Position numbers and translations under genes: made by a program | NCBI GenBank assembly: GCA_029001845.1 | Contig: JAREWP010000048.1 | Span: 1-64,000, forward strand | DNA from: Candidatus Magnetocorallium paracelense | Lineage (GTDB): Bacteria; Nitrospirota; Thermodesulfovibrionia; Thermodesulfovibrionales; Magnetobacteriaceae | Length of the DNA: 64,000 bases | Reading direction: 5' to 3' | Part shown: piece after piece, positions 27,301 through 36,948 of the stretch | Layout: every line of letters starts with the position of its first letter | Position numbering within the stretch: position 1 is the stretch's first letter | The notes under the pieces: model-generated | Database searches by the model: none | Told to the model about the DNA's origin: nothing | What the model saw: the letters and a program-made list of their open reading frames with translations, nothing else

Positions 27301-27471
27301 TACCCGGCAAGCGCTCACCAAACACGTTTTTTCAAAAAAAGTAAAAAGCTATTTTATTCTGGCTCCTGAATTCTGATTTCTCTGTACTGAATCGTTACGC
27401 AATTTCTTTACTTTTTATCTCCCAATGCATTAGACTGAGCCAATGTTATAATCATTAATGGGGTAAAAGAT

Positions 27472-29061
27472 ATGCGTGATTTTAATACAGCCGGACCTGT
27501 AAGATGTGACATGCATTACTGCCTTCCACCATTAGGGCGTCTTCATCTTGAGGATATAATGGAGCTTATTTACCGTTACAGGTACTTCGTCCTCCATGCC
27601 CCAAGGCAAACCGGTAAGACATCCTGTCTGTTGGAATTGCAAAAGTATATTAATAAAAGGGGTAAACTTAAATGTCTCTATGTTAATGTTGAAATAGGCC
27701 AGGCAGGCAGAGATAATGTGAAGCAGGCGATGCAGGCGATACTCAGTGAAATGGCTTTAGAGGCGTCATTGACGCTTAACGATAATTTTCTAAAAGAACA
27801 TAAACGACAGGTACTTGAAGACAGTGGTGAATTGAATGCCCTTAACGAATTGTTATCCATATGGTCTAAAACGAGTGAGTCACCAATCGTACTTTTAATA
27901 GATGGAATAGATGCACTGGTAGGCGATACCCTTATCTCTGTGTTGCGACAATTGAGGGCCGGTTATAAAAGGCGTCCTGATAATTTCCCGCAAAGCATTG
28001 TTTTATGTGGTTTGAGAGATGTTAGAGATTATAGAATTTACTCTAAAATGGAAGGTGAGATTATTACCGGAGGCAGTGCTTTCAATATTAAGTCGGAATC
28101 ATTGAGGCTTGGTGATTTCAATAAAGATGAGGTATTTGCACTTTATCGACAGCACGCGGAAGAGACAGGGCAGGTTTTTGAGGATGATGCTTTAGACTTA
28201 TGCCGGGAACTGACTAGGGGGCAGCCGTGGCTGGTAAATGCTCTGGGGTATGAGGTCTGTTTCAGGATAAAAAAGAATCGAGACAGGACCATTCATATTA
28301 CAAGTGAAATGATAGAAGAGGCAAAGGAGAATCTTATCTTAAGACGTGATACCCATATTGATCAACTGACGGATAAGCTGAAAGAAGAGAGAGTTCACAA
28401 GATCATAGCTCCAATGCTGCTGGGGCTTGAGATGAAAGATGTCTCTGAGGACGATAAATTATACAGTATTGATCTCGGCCTGATTAAGAAACACCCACAA
28501 AACGGTCTGGAAATATCCAATCCCATTTACAGAGAAGTCATACCACGCTATCTTACAATAATCGCACAGGATAATATCGAGAGTATGATAAAACCTGCTT
28601 GGTATATCAATAAAGAGGACAACAGCCTGAATATGCATAAGCTCCTTGCATCATTTCAAGAGTTTTTTCAGGAAAACTCAGAGCATTGGGTAGATCGATT
28701 CGACTATAAAGAGGCAGGCCCTCAACTCCTTTTACAGGCCTTTTTGCAGAGAATCGTAAACAGGGGCGGCAGAGTAGAGAGGGAGTATGGCCTTGGCAGA
28801 ATGAGGACAGATATTTTAATTACCTGGTTTTCAAAAAAAGAGAAACAAAGGTTCGTTATAGAGACGAAAATTAAGTATAACTCTATGGAAAAAACGATTG
28901 AGAAAGGGCTTGAACAGACAATGGCGTATATGGATCGGTGTAATTGTATGGATGGTCATCTGATTATCTTTGACAGAAGCGAAGGGGTGTGTTGGGATGA
29001 GAAACTTTTTACATGTAGAAAAGAGAATAAGGGTAAAACTATTTTTATATGGGGGATGTGA
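27472..29061 (+). CDS. AAA-type ATPase with C-terminal PD-(D/E)XK nuclease-like domain
   Basis: The 529-residue protein has Walker A HAPRQTGKTSCLLEL near residues 44-58 and Walker B-like VLLIDGIDAL near 143, followed by helical domains. The C-terminal part (about 420-529) reads GRMRTDILITWFSKKEKQRFVIETKIKYNSM. The D and the ExK spacing there match a PD-(D/E)XK nuclease core. This layout is shared by a large family of ATPases annotated as hypothetical AAA-like proteins, often in accessory DNA. It stands alone between repeat-rich gaps. It is related in design, but not in sequence, to the ATPase at 18017. Confidence 0.82.
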   Translation: MRDFNTAGPVRCDMHYCLPPLGRLHLEDIMELIYRYRYFVLHAPRQTGKTSCLLELQKYINKRGKLKCLYVNVEIGQAGRDNVKQAMQAILSEMALEASLTLNDNFLKEHKRQVLEDSGELNALNELLSIWSKTSESPIVLLIDGIDALVGDTLISVLRQLRAGYKRRPDNFPQSIVLCGLRDVRDYRIYSKMEGEIITGGSAFNIKSESLRLGDFNKDEVFALYRQHAEETGQVFEDDALDLCRELTRGQPWLVNALGYEVCFRIKKNRDRTIHITSEMIEEAKENLILRRDTHIDQLTDKLKEERVHKIIAPMLLGLEMKDVSEDDKLYSIDLGLIKKHPQNGLEISNPIYREVIPRYLTIIAQDNIESMIKPAWYINKEDNSLNMHKLLASFQEFFQENSEHWVDRFDYKEAGPQLLLQAFLQRIVNRGGRVEREYGLGRMRTDILITWFSKKEKQRFVIETKIKYNSMEKTIEKGLEQTMAYMDRCNCMDGHLIIFDRSEGVCWDEKLFTCRKENKGKTIFIWGM

Positions 29062-29360
29062 GAAGCTCTCATTGCTCTTGTGTTACAGTGACAAAGGTTG
29101 ACGATTCATTTACTCAAAATGAAAAACGCTCATCAAACACCCCATATAATCGATCACTTCCGTTTTCTTCATTTTTCTTCTCTCCACAATTTCACCTGAT
29201 TTCAACCGGATTTCTTTGCTTCATATAGGGTCTTATCCCCATCAGTACAATCTTATGAATTTTTTGTGATCTGTGTTACATACTCAAGGGGTTCGGATGT
29301 GTTTAATTGAATGTTCAGCTTAGTGTATAGACTGAAGTCCTGAGTCGTTACAATACCGGA
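29062..29360. other. Gap with no recognised gene
   Basis: This 300-base stretch has only short disrupted frames on either strand. A family F repeat lies at 29318-29352, directly before the large inverted repeat at 29361. Nothing else was recognised. Confidence 0.5.
29318..29352. repeat. Family F short repeat (copy 3)
   Basis: GTGTATAGACTGAAGTCCTGAGTCGTTAC matches the copy at 6373-6412 and the inverted form of those at 36846 and 60347. Confidence 0.45.
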
Positions 29361-29548
29361 ACTCAGCAAATCAGACCAAAAACAGCCAAAACAATCACAA
29401 GTTAAAATTAACCAGGTCGATCACCAGGACACGAAGTTTTAAAATCATTTCTTTTTCTTCTTGCCCTTCGTGATCTTCGTGGTTACAATTTTTTTTTGAG
29501 TTCTTTTGGTTTGCGATTGTTTCTTTGGTTTTAGCCTGATTTACTGAG
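29361..29548. repeat. Inverted-repeat element with inner CACGAAG repeat
   Basis: The outer arms CTCAGCAAATCAGACCAAAA and, inverted from the right end, CTCAGTAAATCAGGCTAAAA pair over about 45 bases with mismatches. Inside lie ACCAGGACACGAAG and CTTCGTGATCTTCGTGG, a repeat type found dispersed in many environmental bacteria. It ends about 29 bases before the RHS gene and so forms most of its upstream region. Confidence 0.65.
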
Positions 29549-29576
29549 ATCTGAATACTTTTAAAGGAGATAAAAA

Positions 29577-32500
29577 ATGAAAAGGATGAAATTTTTCGTA
29601 AGAATTTTTTTTGTAACTCTGCTAATAACACTATGCATGCATCATTTTTTTAATCTTACAGGAAAGGTAAACAGGGCTTTCGCCGGGACATACGAAATAT
29701 GTAAAGAAAATAATTGCGAATTCAAGACATTTCAGGATGTCACCACGGAACTGTCCGATGGTGATATCGTGATTGTTCATCCCGGTACATATGAGGAGTA
29801 TGCCTATATTACGGCGAATATAACCTTACAATCATCGAGCGGCAACCCCGATGACACGGCAATCGACGGCGGTCTCTATATGGGCAGAGGCGGTACGGTC
29901 CAAGGATTCACGATTAAAAACGGAGGCAACTCGGGAATTAAATTCGACGGATCCAATATGGTGGTTGTCGATAACTGCATTATCATGGACAACGAATACA
30001 ATTCCGGCGGAGGCGGTATTCACTTAACCGCTACAACCAGAGAGGGAGTTGAAATCAGTAATTCCGAGATATATAATAACACGAGCACAAACGGTGGCGG
30101 CGGAATATATATAGCCGGACCGACAGACAGGGGGATAAAGGTTTCCAACACCATCATCAGAGACAATATCGTAAGCGGAAGCGGGAGCAGTCACGGCGGC
30201 GGTATTTATATACGCTACAACACCAATGATGTAACCATTGAAAACAGCACCATAACCGGCAACACCGTGTCCGGCCCCACTGCGTACGGAGGAGGCATTT
30301 CTCAATCGAACACCACAAATACGACAATTTATAATACAACCATTTCAGGCAACGCCATATCCGCGACAGGGAGCGCATATGGCGGAGGAATCTATTCCGT
30401 GGATGTTCTCTCAATGAGCGGAGTCACCATTACAGGTAACAGCCTGTCAGCAGCAAAGGAGGGAATCGGAGGAGGAGTTTATTCCAGTGTGGCGACAACA
30501 GGAGAATCATCGTCATTCAGTGACGTCACAATCAGCAATAATACGATAACGGAAGTGGAACGAGCCTATGGCGGTGGATTACGTTCCTATGACGATCTGA
30601 CAATAACAGGCGGAAACATAAGCGGCAACAGCCTATCCGGTACAGAGGAAGGACAGGGAGGCGGCATCTACGTCTCCTATGGCGACAATTTCTCCCTGGC
30701 GGATACGAATGTTACTTCAAACATCGCTTCTGAAACAGGAGGGGGAATTTACTGTTACAATTTCAGGGATACACTGGCCTTTTCAGGCGCTATTTCCGGC
30801 AATCAGCCGAACGAATCGGTCGGCTGTTTTCCCGGTTGTGTTCCCGGAGAGACTCAGTCCTGCAGCACCGGAGAGTCCGGTATTTGTGAATCGGGAACTC
30901 GGACATGCGATGCAAACGGTGAGTGGGGAGCCTGTGTAAGAGATAACGAACCGGGAGAAGAAGTCTGCGACGGAAGGGACAATGACTGTGACGGAGAGAC
31001 GGACGAGGGATGTTCCGGTGAGATGAAATCGGAATATATAGAAAACGACGACTCCTATACAGAGCCTGAAAACAACCCCTCCACGCAGGACGATAAGAAC
31101 TGCCGGACCGACGGCGGTTTATTTAACGATATGTGTAATGAGTGCGATGAATGTCCTCCTGACAGTGCATCGACAAAAACCAATGGAAGTCTTACCAATG
31201 ACACACCCGATCCCGTAACCCTTCATAATGGCGAGTTCTATCTGCGAAAAACCGATTTAACCATTCCCGGGCGCGGCTTTGACTGGAAATTCACGAGAAC
31301 CTATAAAAGCAGAATTACCTATGACGGCCCTTTAGGACATAACTGGGACTTCAACTATAATTCCAAATTAGTGGAAATAACGGAAGAGAATGTAAACTCC
31401 GTGGATTCTTCCAAATTCCCGTCTATACATGGGGAGTCATTTACAAAAGTCGGAAGCCTGATCGTAATGGACGGTTTTTCAAGATCCGACATCTACGGCC
31501 TTCAGGAAGACGGTACATACAGTCCTGTTAAAGGCGCCTATGTTCGTTTGACCAAAACGGAAGAAGGTTCTTTCGAATTGAGAGATTCAGAGGGTAATAA
31601 AAAGACATATGACAGCAATGGTTATTACATAAGACTGGAAGACCGCCACGGCAACTATATGACTTTTCTCAGAGACGAAGAGGGAAAGCCGGTTGAAGTG
31701 ATCGATACAATGGGAAGAAGTATTTACTATTTTTATAATGACAGCGGCAGGCTTACAGAGGTGAAAGACTTTACCGACAGGTCACTCAAATTCGAATATA
31801 ACGAAGCCGGAGACCTGGTTGCCGTAACCTCTCCGGCCGTAACAGGTACATTAACGGGCAATGATTTTCCGGAAGGAAAAAAAGAGCTTTACACCTATTC
31901 GTCCGGTTATTCGGACAATAAGCTGAACCATGACCTTCTGACAATCACAGCGCCCAATGAAACGGCAACAGGCGGAATTCCGAGGACGATTATAGAGTAT
32001 GGTACGGACTCCGATGCCTACTCCTTTGGTCGCGTAGTGAAAATGACCTATGGTGGAACCAATGCAGAGGGAATCGTGGCAGGCGGAGATATTATATACC
32101 AATATGAGGAGTTGACCACCTCTCCCCTGACTACCAATGATCCTGTAAATCGGGTAACCGTAACGGACAGAAACGGAAACATAACTGTTTACGAACATAA
32201 CAGGCTCGGAAACGCGGTATCCATAAGGGAGTATACAAAGGGATTAAGAACCGGTGAACCGGAGTATTACGAAACATCTTATGAATACAATGAAGACGGA
32301 GAGCGCATCAGGTCTGTACTGCCCGAAGGAGAAGTGGTAGAGAACCTTTTTCCCCAAAACGACCCCCTGTCAACAAATTATAAAACAGAGAGATTGGGCC
32401 AGGGAAACCTCGTTATGAACATATTGATACCTGACAATAACAGAAATAGTGATCAGGCCCATATCACCACCTTTTATAACTATGAGCCGATTTATAATCG

Positions 32501-35500
32501 TCTGAGAATCCGCACCGATCCCAGGGGATTTGATGAGAGTTATGTACCTCAAAACGGCGGGAACAACTCTCCGGAAAGGTATTTTACAGTAAACTATTTT
32601 GACTACCAGGAGGGTAATAACCATCAGGCCCTGGCGGAGATTCTGGGCATTACGGAAGAGGAAGTACGGACCATTCTCGACGGGGCCGGGATTCCCATGG
32701 GACTGGGTGACCTGAACGGAGACGGGGTAACAACGAATGCATACGGAGATATCGTGCGGGTTCAACATCCCAATGTCACTCTCCTTTCCGATTCCGGTCA
32801 GGCCGCACTGGAAGGAGACACGAACCAGGAGTCTTATGAATCGTACACATATAACCGATACGGTCAGGTAACCTCTTATACAGACAGTGAGGGGAATGTG
32901 TCAATATATAAATACTACTCTGAAAACGATCCTGACGGGGACGGAGAGAATCCCGTACCGGGCAAAGGAGGGGAAGAGTACGGCTATCTCAGGGAGAGTG
33001 TGGCAGACAGAGTATCGTCTGCAGGACGTAACTCAGGAACCAATCCTACGCCCGCCATGATAAAGAGACAATACTTTTATGATGACGCAGGCAACAGAAT
33101 CAAGGTAATAAACGGCCGCGGCGTCAGTACTCATTATGTAGTCAATCAACTGAATCAGGTAACTCAGATCGTAAGAGCAGCAGAAACGCCGGCAGGTCTG
33201 GATTCCTTTTCTTACAACACCTTTTTCGAATATGATCACAACGACAATCTCGTCATAGAGCTGATAGAAAACAGGGATAGTAACAATACAGAACCGGCAG
33301 GAGAGTATATCGTACATGGCTATACCTACGATATACTGGACAATGTGGTAAGAGAGACAAAAATGGTGAGCCTTGATGAGACGATCGTAAGGGAATTCAG
33401 ATATGACGGAAATGAAAACCGAACCACCGTAACAGAGCCTGAAGGCAATTTTCATGAGACAACTTATGACGAGAGAGACCTCAAGTTTCAAATCATAAAG
33501 GGCGCAGGAGGGCCCTTTGGAGGCGAGCCTTCCGTAACTACATACAAATACGACGGAAACCGTAATCTTATCGAAGTTACGGACGGAGAGGATAACAACG
33601 GAGACGGGATAAATGACAGTACTCTCCTTGCATACGACGGATTCGACAGGCTGAAAAGAGTTACGGACCCGGCGGGCGACATATTCGAACAGCTCTATGA
33701 TCCCGCCGGAAATATCATAGCAAAATATGCATACGGCTCAATCGGAGGAATGACCCCTGCTGACAACTCGGGAACGGGCAATGTGCTTTTGAGTCAATCG
33801 GAGTACTTTTTTGACGAGAAGAACAGGATGTTTCAGAAAGAGGATATACTCTTTGTATCGGATGGAGTAACTACCGTGCGCACGCCTGTGTTTACAGACG
33901 GTCCCCTGGGCGTGTCGAATAACGGACGAGTGACCACAAGATATGAATATGATAAAAGAGGACGCAGAACATTTGTGACAGAAGATGACAGAGACAGATA
34001 TGCATACCAATATGACGGAGCGGACAGGTTACTCACCACTGTGGATCCTGAAGGAAACAGTAAACACTACTCATATGATGAAAACAATAATATGACAAGA
34101 ATCATTGAGACAGAGATTACACAGGATGGAAATAGGCCTGTTGTGGAAGAAGAGTATGTGATATATAATTTCTATGATTCTCTGGACAGGCTGATCTTAA
34201 CGGCGGATAATCTATATCACACAGACAGATTTTATTATGACAGTCGGAGCAACCTGATACTGACAACCGACGCCAACGGGGAACTGCTGAACTATAACAA
34301 TAGTATTCAATACAACTCGGACGGTAACGGAGTACACTACTATTATGACGGACTCAACAGAAAGATTTTGGAAGAGAAATATCTCAGAGTTGACGGCCAG
34401 GGGAGCGGATCGATAGAAACGGAAAATCCATACAACCCTGACGGGAAGATCAGCACATTTTACGATTACGACAGAAACTCCAGGCTTACCACTCTTACCG
34501 ATGACAATGGAAACACCACACAATACGCCTATGACAACCTCAACCGGCTTACCTCTGAGTTATTTACCGACAACACAACCAATCAATATGAATATGACAG
34601 AGACAACAACCTTTCACGATCTGTGGACAGTAACGGTTCTGTAATCAATGCAGAATACGACGCCCTGAACAGAGTGACTCAGATGAATATAACAAGGGCG
34701 GAAGGAGTTACAGGTACGACTTTCCAAAGCTTTGAGTATGACGGTCTGTCCAGACGCACCGTTGCTTTTGATAACAATGACCCCGATACGGAAACAGATG
34801 ACGCCCTTGTTACATACGCTTTCGATTCATTGAGCAGACTGATTGAAGAGGTTCAAAACGACCGGGTAATTTCGAACCGCTGGGATGGAGACAATAAACG
34901 ATTGGCAATGGTTTATCCCGGCGGATTGACCATAGAGGCTACCTATGACGGCCTGGACAGAATAGACAGGATTGGAGAAAGCGAAGAGAGGAATTTTATT
35001 GCAGACTTTGATTACCTGGGGGCATATAGAATTCTTGAGCGCACTTACGGCAACGGAGTACGGTTGACATATCTCGATGAAGAAAGAAACAGCGCCGCCG
35101 GATATGACGGAGTAAAAAGAGTCGTCAATCAAAAACATATGACAAACAATAATGTAACCATTGCCAACTATATGTATGGATATGACCGGGAAAATAATAA
35201 ATTGTATGAAGCCAGACTTCATGAAACCGATGATTTTCAAATCATCGCTGATCTCTATTCATACGATTCTGCATACAGATTAAAAGAGTACAGGAAAGAT
35301 ACTGTTTATACGGCCGATGCCGGAGTAACGGAGAATAACGGAATCGTGTATACCCTGGACGGTGTAGGGAACTGGGCGGAAGTATCGGGAGATTATTATA
35401 GCGTTAACACCATAAATGAAATGAACGAATACACAGTTTTTAACGGTAGTGTTCACCTGTATGACCACAATGGCAATCTCATAACAGACGCCATGTTTAC

Positions 35501-36806
35501 ATACGAATACGACTTTGCCAATCGCTTAAAAAAGGTAACCAGGAATTCAGACGGTTTATTGATCGCTGCCTATCATTATGATGCGCACGGAACAGGAAGA
35601 AGAATCGGTAAAATCGTGACAAATATGTCTGAATTGAACGGAAATACCGGCTATTACTATGATGGTATACACAGGATAGAAGAGCACGGGAGCGATGGAA
35701 GCATAAACCAATACGTCTATGGCATGGGCACGGATGAGCTTCTGTTAATGAATAAAGACAATAATGGCGATGCTGCTATCGATGAAAGCTACTATTACCA
35801 TAGCGACGCCAGGAAAAATGTCGTTGCATTAACGGACGTTTTGGGTAATGTTGTGGAGAGATATCTCTACAGCGACTATGGGATCACTTCCATTCTGGAC
35901 AGCACCGGTTCGCCAATCTCTGCGCAAACCTCTTCCATTCAAAATGATCATCAATTTTCAGGCAGACTGTATGATGGGGAAACCGGTCTCTACTATTTTA
36001 GAGCAAGATATTATAATCCTGAAACAGGCAGATTTTTACAAAGAGATCCAATGAGAAATCAGGGGAGACTCACTCTATACCAATATGCAGGAGGAAACCC
36101 CATTGTTTACGGCGATCCCTTTGGTATGGAAGATGAAGTGCAACAGGGCAACCTCACAGATGAGACTGCCGTGGAAGTCACCGGAGGTGCAAGTCGGGCC
36201 ATGAATGTCGCCGGTACGGCGGGCCACATGAAGTGGGCCGAGAGAGCACTGGAAGGCGGAAAGGCGGTAGACAACTATTGGGATGCCTATCGTCAGATGC
36301 GGTTTTTGTCGAATATGAGTAACCTCAACTGCGCCGGCCCCGATGTCAGTAACCTCTTTCACACCTTTAAGCGTTTTGAGGAGTTGGAAAAAACCGTAGA
36401 TGCAGCCGGGGGCGTAGATGATGCAGCCAAAAAAGCCGGTACAGTAAAGGCGCTAAAAACTGTCGGTCAGGTGGGTAACGCCCTTCAAGTCCTGGAGGTG
36501 GGAGCAAATGCCTATGATTACTATAAAAGGGATGAACGGGTGAAACAGTTGTCAGCCAACGAGCGTGACCGGATCCTCAACGAGTACGAGCGTCTTGCCC
36601 GTGAGGCGCTGAACATTGAAGACGAGTGCCTGAGAAATAAATTAATGAAAAACCTTCAGGCCAATATGGATTATCAGTTGGACAACCTCACAGAGAGCCA
36701 GAAAAACGAATATTGGATCAATGGGGCCGTCTTTCTCAGAGACAGCCTCGCCACATTCGTCCCGGCGCCATCGGAATGGTTTAAAGGGAGCAATGAATGT
36801 CAATAA
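29577..36806 (+). CDS. Secreted beta-helix/RHS repeat protein with unrecognised C-terminal domain
   Basis: The 2409-residue protein begins with a signal peptide (hydrophobic residues 6-28, probable cleavage after NRAFA). Residues 50-430 hold glycine- and asparagine-rich right-handed beta-helix repeats such as GGGIY and TITGN. A Cys-rich segment follows, with a MopE-type motif CDGRDNDCDGETDEGC near 462-478. From about 542 comes an RHS N-terminal domain, then some 1500 residues of YD repeats. The RHS core motif LYYFRARYYNPETGRFLQRD lies near 2137. The last 225 residues form a separate helical domain I cannot identify, in the place where polymorphic toxins sit. No small gene follows that could be immunity; cooS begins 142 bases later. 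AAGGAG lies upstream of the ATG. Confidence 0.9.
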   Translation: MKRMKFFVRIFFVTLLITLCMHHFFNLTGKVNRAFAGTYEICKENNCEFKTFQDVTTELSDGDIVIVHPGTYEEYAYITANITLQSSSGNPDDTAIDGGLYMGRGGTVQGFTIKNGGNSGIKFDGSNMVVVDNCIIMDNEYNSGGGGIHLTATTREGVEISNSEIYNNTSTNGGGGIYIAGPTDRGIKVSNTIIRDNIVSGSGSSHGGGIYIRYNTNDVTIENSTITGNTVSGPTAYGGGISQSNTTNTTIYNTTISGNAISATGSAYGGGIYSVDVLSMSGVTITGNSLSAAKEGIGGGVYSSVATTGESSSFSDVTISNNTITEVERAYGGGLRSYDDLTITGGNISGNSLSGTEEGQGGGIYVSYGDNFSLADTNVTSNIASETGGGIYCYNFRDTLAFSGAISGNQPNESVGCFPGCVPGETQSCSTGESGICESGTRTCDANGEWGACVRDNEPGEEVCDGRDNDCDGETDEGCSGEMKSEYIENDDSYTEPENNPSTQDDKNCRTDGGLFNDMCNECDECPPDSASTKTNGSLTNDTPDPVTLHNGEFYLRKTDLTIPGRGFDWKFTRTYKSRITYDGPLGHNWDFNYNSKLVEITEENVNSVDSSKFPSIHGESFTKVGSLIVMDGFSRSDIYGLQEDGTYSPVKGAYVRLTKTEEGSFELRDSEGNKKTYDSNGYYIRLEDRHGNYMTFLRDEEGKPVEVIDTMGRSIYYFYNDSGRLTEVKDFTDRSLKFEYNEAGDLVAVTSPAVTGTLTGNDFPEGKKELYTYSSGYSDNKLNHDLLTITAPNETATGGIPRTIIEYGTDSDAYSFGRVVKMTYGGTNAEGIVAGGDIIYQYEELTTSPLTTNDPVNRVTVTDRNGNITVYEHNRLGNAVSIREYTKGLRTGEPEYYETSYEYNEDGERIRSVLPEGEVVENLFPQNDPLSTNYKTERLGQGNLVMNILIPDNNRNSDQAHITTFYNYEPIYNRLRIRTDPRGFDESYVPQNGGNNSPERYFTVNYFDYQEGNNHQALAEILGITEEEVRTILDGAGIPMGLGDLNGDGVTTNAYGDIVRVQHPNVTLLSDSGQAALEGDTNQESYESYTYNRYGQVTSYTDSEGNVSIYKYYSENDPDGDGENPVPGKGGEEYGYLRESVADRVSSAGRNSGTNPTPAMIKRQYFYDDAGNRIKVINGRGVSTHYVVNQLNQVTQIVRAAETPAGLDSFSYNTFFEYDHNDNLVIELIENRDSNNTEPAGEYIVHGYTYDILDNVVRETKMVSLDETIVREFRYDGNENRTTVTEPEGNFHETTYDERDLKFQIIKGAGGPFGGEPSVTTYKYDGNRNLIEVTDGEDNNGDGINDSTLLAYDGFDRLKRVTDPAGDIFEQLYDPAGNIIAKYAYGSIGGMTPADNSGTGNVLLSQSEYFFDEKNRMFQKEDILFVSDGVTTVRTPVFTDGPLGVSNNGRVTTRYEYDKRGRRTFVTEDDRDRYAYQYDGADRLLTTVDPEGNSKHYSYDENNNMTRIIETEITQDGNRPVVEEEYVIYNFYDSLDRLILTADNLYHTDRFYYDSRSNLILTTDANGELLNYNNSIQYNSDGNGVHYYYDGLNRKILEEKYLRVDGQGSGSIETENPYNPDGKISTFYDYDRNSRLTTLTDDNGNTTQYAYDNLNRLTSELFTDNTTNQYEYDRDNNLSRSVDSNGSVINAEYDALNRVTQMNITRAEGVTGTTFQSFEYDGLSRRTVAFDNNDPDTETDDALVTYAFDSLSRLIEEVQNDRVISNRWDGDNKRLAMVYPGGLTIEATYDGLDRIDRIGESEERNFIADFDYLGAYRILERTYGNGVRLTYLDEERNSAAGYDGVKRVVNQKHMTNNNVTIANYMYGYDRENNKLYEARLHETDDFQIIADLYSYDSAYRLKEYRKDTVYTADAGVTENNGIVYTLDGVGNWAEVSGDYYSVNTINEMNEYTVFNGSVHLYDHNGNLITDAMFTYEYDFANRLKKVTRNSDGLLIAAYHYDAHGTGRRIGKIVTNMSELNGNTGYYYDGIHRIEEHGSDGSINQYVYGMGTDELLLMNKDNNGDAAIDESYYYHSDARKNVVALTDVLGNVVERYLYSDYGITSILDSTGSPISAQTSSIQNDHQFSGRLYDGETGLYYFRARYYNPETGRFLQRDPMRNQGRLTLYQYAGGNPIVYGDPFGMEDEVQQGNLTDETAVEVTGGASRAMNVAGTAGHMKWAERALEGGKAVDNYWDAYRQMRFLSNMSNLNCAGPDVSNLFHTFKRFEELEKTVDAAGGVDDAAKKAGTVKALKTVGQVGNALQVLEVGANAYDYYKRDERVKQLSANERDRILNEYERLAREALNIEDECLRNKLMKNLQANMDYQLDNLTESQKNEYWINGAVFLRDSLATFVPAPSEWFKGSNECQ

Positions 36807-36845
36807 TCATAATCGGATTATGTGATACTCCTGACTCTGTCTCCA

Positions 36846-36874
36846 ACCTTCAGTCTATTCACCTGAGTAGTTAC
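36846..36874. repeat. Family F short repeat (copy 4)
   Basis: CCTTCAGTCTATTCACCTGAGTAGTTACC lies in the 142-base gap between the RHS gene and cooS. It is the clearest form of this repeat. Confidence 0.5.
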
Positions 36875-36948
36875 CTTTTAATTACATATTGGTTATAATG
36901 TCAGGTAAAACTTTGTAGTTACTATTTAAAATAAAAGAGAGGAAAGGA

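Larger units (their letters stand above)
26976..27471. other. Gap of about 500 bases with repeat elements
   Basis: No gene is supported here. It contains a family C element (27025-27195) and one arm of a family A element (27252-27300). The last 170 bases are A+T-rich and should hold the promoter of the ATPase gene at 27472. Confidence 0.6.

Noticed and set aside
30024-36362. Many long minus-strand frames opposite the RHS gene
   Set aside because: They result from the biased codon use of glycine-, asparagine- and tyrosine-rich repeats on the plus strand and show no conserved motifs.
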